Assembly: GCA_016722705.1 (NCBI GenBank)
Contig: JADKGN010000004.1
Span: forward strand, 2,604,001-2,668,000
DNA length: 64,000 bases
Source: Candidatus Dechloromonas phosphoritropha
GTDB taxonomy: Bacteria; Pseudomonadota; Gammaproteobacteria; Burkholderiales; Rhodocyclaceae
Direction of reading: 5' to 3'
Shown: in pieces, positions 59,360-64,000 of the stretch
Layout of the letters: the number at the start of each line of letters is the position of its first letter
How positions within the stretch are numbered: position 1 is the first letter of the stretch
Notes under the pieces: model-generated
The model's database searches: none
Seen by the model: the letters and a program-made list of their open reading frames with translations, nothing else
Told to the model about the DNA's origin: nothing
Program-made: the position numbers and the translations under genes

Positions 59360-59947
59360 TTGCATCCTGCCGCAGCCTTGCTGGCCTGCCTGACGGCGAT
59401 CGTTGTCATCCAGTTCCTTGGCTGGCCTGGCCTCGCGTTGGCTTTTCCCGTAGTGATGCTGACGGCGCGGGAATCACTTTCTAGATGGCCTTATTTGCTG
59501 CGGCGCATGCGCTGGTTACTTATGAGTGTCTGGTTGATACTAGCCTACGGCACATCCGGCGACGCCATTTTCAATGTTGCCTGGCTGCCGACCCATGAAG
59601 GTCTCTGGGAGGCGACGCTGCATGTCGCGCGCCTGGGGTTGATGCTGGGCTGCCTTGCCTGGCTGTTTTCGTCGCTCGGTCATCAGGGTTTGCTGGCTGC
59701 GCTGCATCCTCTGGCGCGCCTGGGTATCACCAGCGAGCGCCTCGTCGTGCGCCTCGCGCTGGTCATGCAGAACCTGCAGACCGAATTGCCGAAGGGAGCA
59801 TGGCGCGACATGCTGGACGGCGGTAATGCGGTGTATGGTGGCGGACCCGAAACCTTGCAGGTGGCGACGGTGTCATGGCGTACGCTCGACTATGTCACCT
59901 GCCTTGCCGTTCTCGGCTTCTCGTGTTTCCTGATTGTGCTGGGGTGA
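59360..59947 (+). CDS. Predicted integral membrane protein, CbiQ-like
   Basis: The 195-residue protein has about five helices (LLACLTAIVVIQFLGWPGLALAF; WLLMSVWLILAYG; LGLMLGCLAWLFSSLG; a C-terminal helix). The middle LHVARLGLMLGCLAWL and ITSERLVVRLALVMQNLQTEL resemble the coupling-helix part of CbiQ/EcfT. No ABC subunits are near, so transport is not certain. TTG 59360 has GGAG at good spacing; ATG 59318, inside the terminator stem, would add 14 residues. It overlaps no gene and is 4 bp from truA. Confidence 0.7.
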   Translation: MHPAAALLACLTAIVVIQFLGWPGLALAFPVVMLTARESLSRWPYLLRRMRWLLMSVWLILAYGTSGDAIFNVAWLPTHEGLWEATLHVARLGLMLGCLAWLFSSLGHQGLLAALHPLARLGITSERLVVRLALVMQNLQTELPKGAWRDMLDGGNAVYGGGPETLQVATVSWRTLDYVTCLAVLGFSCFLIVLG

Positions 59948-59951
59948 ACAG

Positions 59952-60749
59952 GTGACGATCCAGAGGATCGCCCTCGGCGTCGAGTATTGCGGCACCCCGT
60001 TTCACGGCTGGCAAAGTCAGGCGGGCGGCGCGACTGTCCAGGATGCGCTGCAGGCTGCGTTGTGCAAGATTGCCGATGAACCGCTCGCGGTGATCTGTGC
60101 CGGACGAACCGATGCCGGAGTTCATGCGACGCATCAGGTCGTGCATTTCGAATGCAGCGTCAAGCGTCCGCTATCGGCCTGGGTGCGTGGCATCAATTCA
60201 CACCTGCCGGATGGCGTCGCGGTATGCTGGGCGCAGCCGGTCGACGCCGAATTTCATGCCCGTTTCAGCGCGCGCGGCCGGCGCTACCGCTACCTGCTGC
60301 TTAATCGTCCGCAGCGCCCGGGTTTGTGGCAGGGGCGGGTTGGCTGGTTCCACCTTCCGTTGGCGCTCGATCCGATGCGCGAGGCGGCGCAAAAATTGAT
60401 CGGCGAGCATGATTTCTCTGCTTTCCGAGCAGCGGGTTGCCAGGCGAAGACGCCAGTCAAGGCGATGTGGCGGGCCGACATCCGGCAACGCGGCAGTTTG
60501 CTCATCTTCGATTTCGAGGCCAGCGCCTTCCTGCATCACATGGTGCGCAATCTGGTCGGCACCCTGGTCCAGATCGGCAAGGGGGCACAGGCGCCGAGCT
60601 GGGTCGACGACTTATTGCTGGCGAAGGATCGCAAGCTGGCAGCGCCGACTTTTTCGCCCGCCGGCCTGTATTTCCGTGGGCCGATTTATGAGCCGCACTG
60701 GGGATTGCCGGGCCCGGCCGACGATTTCCTGGATGGAGTATTCGCTTGA
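59952..60749 (+). CDS. truA: tRNA pseudouridine(38-40) synthase
   Basis: TruA isomerises U38-U40 in the anticodon arm. The 265-residue protein has the catalytic motif CAGRTDAGVHATHQVVHF with the essential Asp, RRYRYLLLN, and FLHHMVRNLVGTL. The start is GTG 59952. Its stop overlaps the TTG start of trpF. Confidence 0.95.
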   Translation: MTIQRIALGVEYCGTPFHGWQSQAGGATVQDALQAALCKIADEPLAVICAGRTDAGVHATHQVVHFECSVKRPLSAWVRGINSHLPDGVAVCWAQPVDAEFHARFSARGRRYRYLLLNRPQRPGLWQGRVGWFHLPLALDPMREAAQKLIGEHDFSAFRAAGCQAKTPVKAMWRADIRQRGSLLIFDFEASAFLHHMVRNLVGTLVQIGKGAQAPSWVDDLLLAKDRKLAAPTFSPAGLYFRGPIYEPHWGLPGPADDFLDGVFA

Positions 60750-61372
60750 AAACGTGTATCAAGATTTGCGGACTGACCCGCGAGGAAGATGTCGACGCTG
60801 CGGTAGCCGCCGGTGTCGATGCGCTTGGTTTTGTCTTTTATCCGTCCAGCCCGCGTTATGTGTCGCCGCAGCGGGCAGCCGAGTTGGCACAGCGGATTCC
60901 TCCCTTTGTCGATGTCGTCGGCCTGTTCGTCAATGAGTCGCCGGAAGCCGTGCATGCTGTGTGCGCGGCGCTACCGATCAGCCTCCTGCAGTTTCATGGC
61001 GACGAGGACGCGACGTATTGTCGTCAGTTTGCCCGCCCCTATCTGCGTGCGGCACGAGTGAGGCCGGGGCTCGATCTGGTAGAATTCGCCCGCGCGTTTC
61101 CCGATGCCCGCGGTTTGTTGTTGGATGCGTTTGTCGACGGCTACGGGGGTGGTGGAGACGTCTTCGACTGGACGCTGATTCCGCCGGACCTGCCCGGATT
61201 TTTGGTGCTTTCCGGCGGGTTGACCGCAACGAACGTCGGTGAGGCCATGCGCCGCGTGCGGCCGGTGGCAGTTGATGTTTCGTCCGGAGTGGAAATGGGC
61301 AAGGGCATCAAGGATCACTCGAAAATTGCCGCTTTTGTGGCGGCTGTACGGAAAGCTGATGAATCACTATAA
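60746..61372 (+). CDS. trpF: Phosphoribosylanthranilate isomerase
   Basis: TrpF does the Amadori rearrangement in tryptophan synthesis. The 208-residue barrel starts [14 protein letters not shown] with the catalytic Cys, has [27 protein letters not shown] with the catalytic Asp, and VDVSSGVE. The start codon is TTG, coupled to the truA stop (TTGA). Confidence 0.95.
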   Translation: MKTCIKICGLTREEDVDAAVAAGVDALGFVFYPSSPRYVSPQRAAELAQRIPPFVDVVGLFVNESPEAVHAVCAALPISLLQFHGDEDATYCRQFARPYLRAARVRPGLDLVEFARAFPDARGLLLDAFVDGYGGGGDVFDWTLIPPDLPGFLVLSGGLTATNVGEAMRRVRPVAVDVSSGVEMGKGIKDHSKIAAFVAAVRKADESL

Positions 61373-62558
61373 CTTCCCCGACGCCAAGGGTCATTTCGGT
61401 CCTTATGGTGGTGTCTTCGTGGCCGAGACACTCTTCGCGGCGCTCGATGAGCTTAAGGTGGCCTATGCCGAAGCGCAGGCCGATCCGGCATTCCGTGCCG
61501 AATACGAATACGAACTGAAGCACTTCGTCGGCCGTCCGTCGCCGATCTATCACGCCCAGCGCTGGTCGCAAATCCTCGGTGGCGCGCAGATCTACCTGAA
61601 GCGCGAAGACCTCAATCATACCGGTGCCCACAAGGTGAACAACTGCATCGGCCAGGCCATGCTCGCCAGGCGCATGAGCAAGCCGCGCGTCATCGCCGAA
61701 ACCGGCGCCGGCCAGCACGGCGTCGCCACGGCCACGGTGGCGGCTCGCTACGGCATGGAATGCATCGTTTACATGGGCAGCGAGGACATCAAGCGTCAGG
61801 CCGCCAACGTTTATCGGATGAAGCTGCTCGGTGCGACGGTAGTGCCGGTCGAAAGTGGCTCGAAAACCTTGAAGGATGCGCTCAACGAGGCAATGCGCGA
61901 CTGGGTGACCAACATCCACAACACCTTCTACATCATCGGCACGGTCGCCGGGCCGCACCCGTATCCGATGTTGGTGCGCGACTTCCAGAAGATCATCGGC
62001 GAGGAGTGCCTCGTGCAGATGCCGGAAATGACCGGCCGCCAGCCAGATGCGGTGATCGCCTGCGTCGGCGGCGGTTCCAACGCAATGGGTATTTTCTACC
62101 CGTACATCGACCTGCCGGACGTGCGCTTGATCGGTGTCGAAGCAGCCGGCGAGGGTGTCGAGACCGGACATCACGCTGCTTCGCTGATCGCCGGCGTTCC
62201 CGGTGTCCTGCATGGCAACCGCACCTACCTGCTGCAGGATGAGAACGGTCAGATTATCGAGACGCATTCGATTTCCGCCGGCCTCGACTATCCCGGCGTC
62301 GGCCCGGAACACGCCTGGCTGAAGGACATCGGGCGCGCCGAGTACGTGCCGATCAAGGATGGCGAAGCACTGGAAGCATTCCATACGCTGTGCCGGATCG
62401 AAGGTATCATCCCGGCGCTCGAATCGAGTCACGCGCTGGCCTATGCTGCGAAGCTGGCGCCGACGCTGGGCAAAGACAAGATTCTGCTGGTCAACCTCTC
62501 CGGCCGAGGTGACAAGGACATGCATACCGTGGCCGAAAAATCAGGAATAGTTTTCTGA
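61359..62558 (+). CDS. trpB: Tryptophan synthase beta chain
   Basis: TrpB joins indole and serine with PLP. The 399-residue protein has [26 protein letters not shown] with the PLP Lys, [12 protein letters not shown] with the catalytic Glu, and the phosphate-binding [10 protein letters not shown]. It overlaps the trpF end by 14 bases and touches trpA. Confidence 0.97.
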   Translation: MNHYNFPDAKGHFGPYGGVFVAETLFAALDELKVAYAEAQADPAFRAEYEYELKHFVGRPSPIYHAQRWSQILGGAQIYLKREDLNHTGAHKVNNCIGQAMLARRMSKPRVIAETGAGQHGVATATVAARYGMECIVYMGSEDIKRQAANVYRMKLLGATVVPVESGSKTLKDALNEAMRDWVTNIHNTFYIIGTVAGPHPYPMLVRDFQKIIGEECLVQMPEMTGRQPDAVIACVGGGSNAMGIFYPYIDLPDVRLIGVEAAGEGVETGHHAASLIAGVPGVLHGNRTYLLQDENGQIIETHSISAGLDYPGVGPEHAWLKDIGRAEYVPIKDGEALEAFHTLCRIEGIIPALESSHALAYAAKLAPTLGKDKILLVNLSGRGDKDMHTVAEKSGIVF

Positions 62559-63364
62559 TGTCGCGCATCAAATCCGTTTTTGAACGCCTGAATGGCGAAG
62601 GTCGCAAGGCGCTGATTCCGTTTATCACCGCCGGCGATCCGGATGCTGCCCTGACGCTGTCGCTGATGCATGTGCTGGTCGAGGCCGGCGCCGATGTCAT
62701 CGAGCTTGGCGTGCCGTTTTCCGACCCGATGGCCGACGGCCCGACTATCCAGCGCGCCTCCGAACGGGCGCTAGCCAAGGGCATGACGCTGCGCAAGGTG
62801 CTGCAATTGGTCATCGATTTTCGCCAGGATGATGCCATGACGCCGGTAGTGCTGATGGGCTATGCCAACCCGATCGAGGCAATGGGCCTGGAAAAATTTG
62901 CGGCGGCTGCCGCGCAGGCCGGTATAGATGGCGTATTGGTCGTCGATTACCCGCCGGAAGAGGCGGCCACCTTCGGCGCCGCGATGAAGGCGCACGGCAT
63001 GGATCCGATTTTCCTGCTGGCGCCGACGTCAACCGTAGCGCGCATCGAGCGGGTGGCCGAGGTCGCCAGCGGCTATGTCTATTACGTTTCGCTGGCCGGC
63101 GTGACCGGTTCCGGCGCTCTGAATGTCGATGCGGTGGCCGAACGGCTGCCGCTGATCCGGGAAAAGACTGGCCTGCCGGTCGGCGTCGGTTTCGGTATCC
63201 GTGACGCGGCGACTGCGGCACGTATCGCCGGCATCGCCGATGCGGTGGTGGTCGGCAGCCGGATCATCGAGGAAATCGAGAAATCAACGGCGGAAACCGC
63301 CTGTGCCAATGTAAAAGCGCTGGTCGCGGATATCCGTCGCGGTGTCGATGAGGTGGAAAAATGA
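62558..63364 (+). CDS. trpA: Tryptophan synthase alpha chain
   Basis: TrpA releases indole from indole glycerol phosphate. The 268-residue barrel has [25 protein letters not shown] with the catalytic Glu and Asp, and [10 protein letters not shown]. The start overlaps the trpB stop by one base. Confidence 0.97.
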   Translation: MSRIKSVFERLNGEGRKALIPFITAGDPDAALTLSLMHVLVEAGADVIELGVPFSDPMADGPTIQRASERALAKGMTLRKVLQLVIDFRQDDAMTPVVLMGYANPIEAMGLEKFAAAAAQAGIDGVLVVDYPPEEAATFGAAMKAHGMDPIFLLAPTSTVARIERVAEVASGYVYYVSLAGVTGSGALNVDAVAERLPLIREKTGLPVGVGFGIRDAATAARIAGIADAVVVGSRIIEEIEKSTAETACANVKALVADIRRGVDEVEK

Positions 63365-64000
63365 GTTGGCTCAACAAACTCCTGCCCCCCAAGATCAAGC
63401 GTCAGGAGGGCATCCAGCGCCGCGGCACGCTGCCCGAAGGCCTGTGGAGCAAGTGCCCGTCTTGCGAGGCCGTGCTCTATGCCACCGATCTGGAAAAGAA
63501 TCTCCAGGTTTGTCCCAAGTGCGGCCACCACAATCGCCTGAATGCCAGAAAACGCCTCAATCTCTTGCTCGACGCCGAGGGCCGGAGCGAAATCGGGGCC
63601 GAGGTGGTTCCGGTCGACACGCTGAAATTCAGGGATTCCAAACGCTATCCCGATCGCTTGATGGAGGCCAGTGAGGCTTCCGGCGAGAGCGATTCGCTGG
63701 TCTGTCTGCAGGGGACGATCAAGACCATCCCGGTGGTTGCGGCGGCGTTCGAGTTCAACTTCATGGGCGGTTCGATGGGCTCGGTGCTCGGCGAACGCTT
63801 CGTACGCGGCGTCAATACGGCCGTTGAACAGGGTATGCCCTTCATCTGCGTCAGCGCATCGGGTGGCGCGCGCATGCAGGAAGGTCTCTTTTCGCTGATG
63901 CAGATGGCCAAGACGACGGCGGCGCTGACCCGCCTCGCGCAGGCTGGACAGCCCTTCATCTCGATTCTGACCGACCCGACCATGGGCGGGGTCTCGGCGT
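63361..64000 (+). CDS. accD: Acetyl-CoA carboxylase carboxyltransferase subunit beta (3' end beyond window)
   Basis: AccD with AccA transfers carboxyl from biotin to acetyl-CoA. The visible 213 residues have the four-Cys zinc ribbon ([10 protein letters not shown] and [10 protein letters not shown]) and the crotonase-fold start ([29 protein letters not shown]). The ATG overlaps the trpA stop by 4 bases. The gene continues past the window end. Confidence 0.96.
   Translation, partial: MSWLNKLLPPKIKRQEGIQRRGTLPEGLWSKCPSCEAVLYATDLEKNLQVCPKCGHHNRLNARKRLNLLLDAEGRSEIGAEVVPVDTLKFRDSKRYPDRLMEASEASGESDSLVCLQGTIKTIPVVAAAFEFNFMGGSMGSVLGERFVRGVNTAVEQGMPFICVSASGGARMQEGLFSLMQMAKTTAALTRLAQAGQPFISILTDPTMGGVSA

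Overview
The window reads as one stretch of a GC-rich betaproteobacterial chromosome, most likely a Rhodocyclales-type organism (Dechloromonas / Propionivibrio / Accumulibacter-like). This is inferred from gene order (exbB-exbD-lpxK-trm112-kdsB-adk; panB-panC-panD; leuC-lipoprotein-leuD-leuB-asd-fimV-truA-trpFBA-accD), GC-rich codon use, a PPi-dependent phosphofructokinase beside a proton-pumping pyrophosphatase, and a large denitrifier-like respiratory region. I see no rRNA, tRNA, CRISPR array, prophage or intact insertion sequence.

Layout. 0-0.7 kb: 3' end of a Uma2-type gene, a vapC remnant and a small palindromic MITE-like repeat. 0.7-10 kb: sodB and xseA (minus), then exbBD, lpxK, trm112-like, kdsB, adk, pfp and hppA (plus). 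10-26 kb: respiratory island containing a Crp/Fnr regulator, a divergent haem-copper protein with a TlpA thioredoxin, a three-gene minus-strand operon of two cytochrome b fusion proteins around a small anchored protein, a CuA-type haem-copper operon resembling sNOR (small subunit, subunit II, subunit I, haem O synthase, SCO), two tandem haem A synthase homologues, and a copper-delivery operon (SCO, DUF1318, PCuAC). 26-36 kb: NYN-domain protein, pantothenate genes with folK and pcnB, a HAD phosphatase, hda and ppk1. 36-37.6 kb: two decayed genes. 37.6-46.3 kb: ovoA and a complete N-type ATPase operon that appears to lack atpR. 46.3-64 kb: queD, a radical SAM protein, small regulators, aroC, an MFS transporter, the leu operon, asd, fimV, truA, trpFBA and the 5' end of accD.

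How it works together. The respiratory island is the most interesting part. The subunit I gene at 19690-21390 has the haem and CuB histidines of an oxidase, but Gln where oxidases carry the helix-VI active-site Tyr, which points to NO reduction. The operon at 13528-17570 fuses a four-histidine cytochrome b to a dicluster ferredoxin plus MvhD-like domain in one protein, and to a 2Fe-2S ferredoxin plus FAD/NAD(P) reductase in the other. It looks like a membrane quinone/NAD(P)H/ferredoxin electron-transfer complex that I cannot match to a named system. A perfect FNR-type box lies 22 bp upstream of a TATAAT, so its centre falls near -41.5, and a weaker box with the same spacing precedes the sNOR-like operon. 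Both are therefore likely anaerobically or nitrosatively induced, perhaps by the Crp/Fnr protein at 10672-11367.

Energy metabolism outside the island leans on pyrophosphate and polyphosphate (pfp, hppA of the K+-independent type, ppk1) and on a second ATPase. Starts were chosen from ribosome binding sites, overlaps with the preceding gene and family N-termini. Functional calls rest on motif recognition by eye, without database searches.
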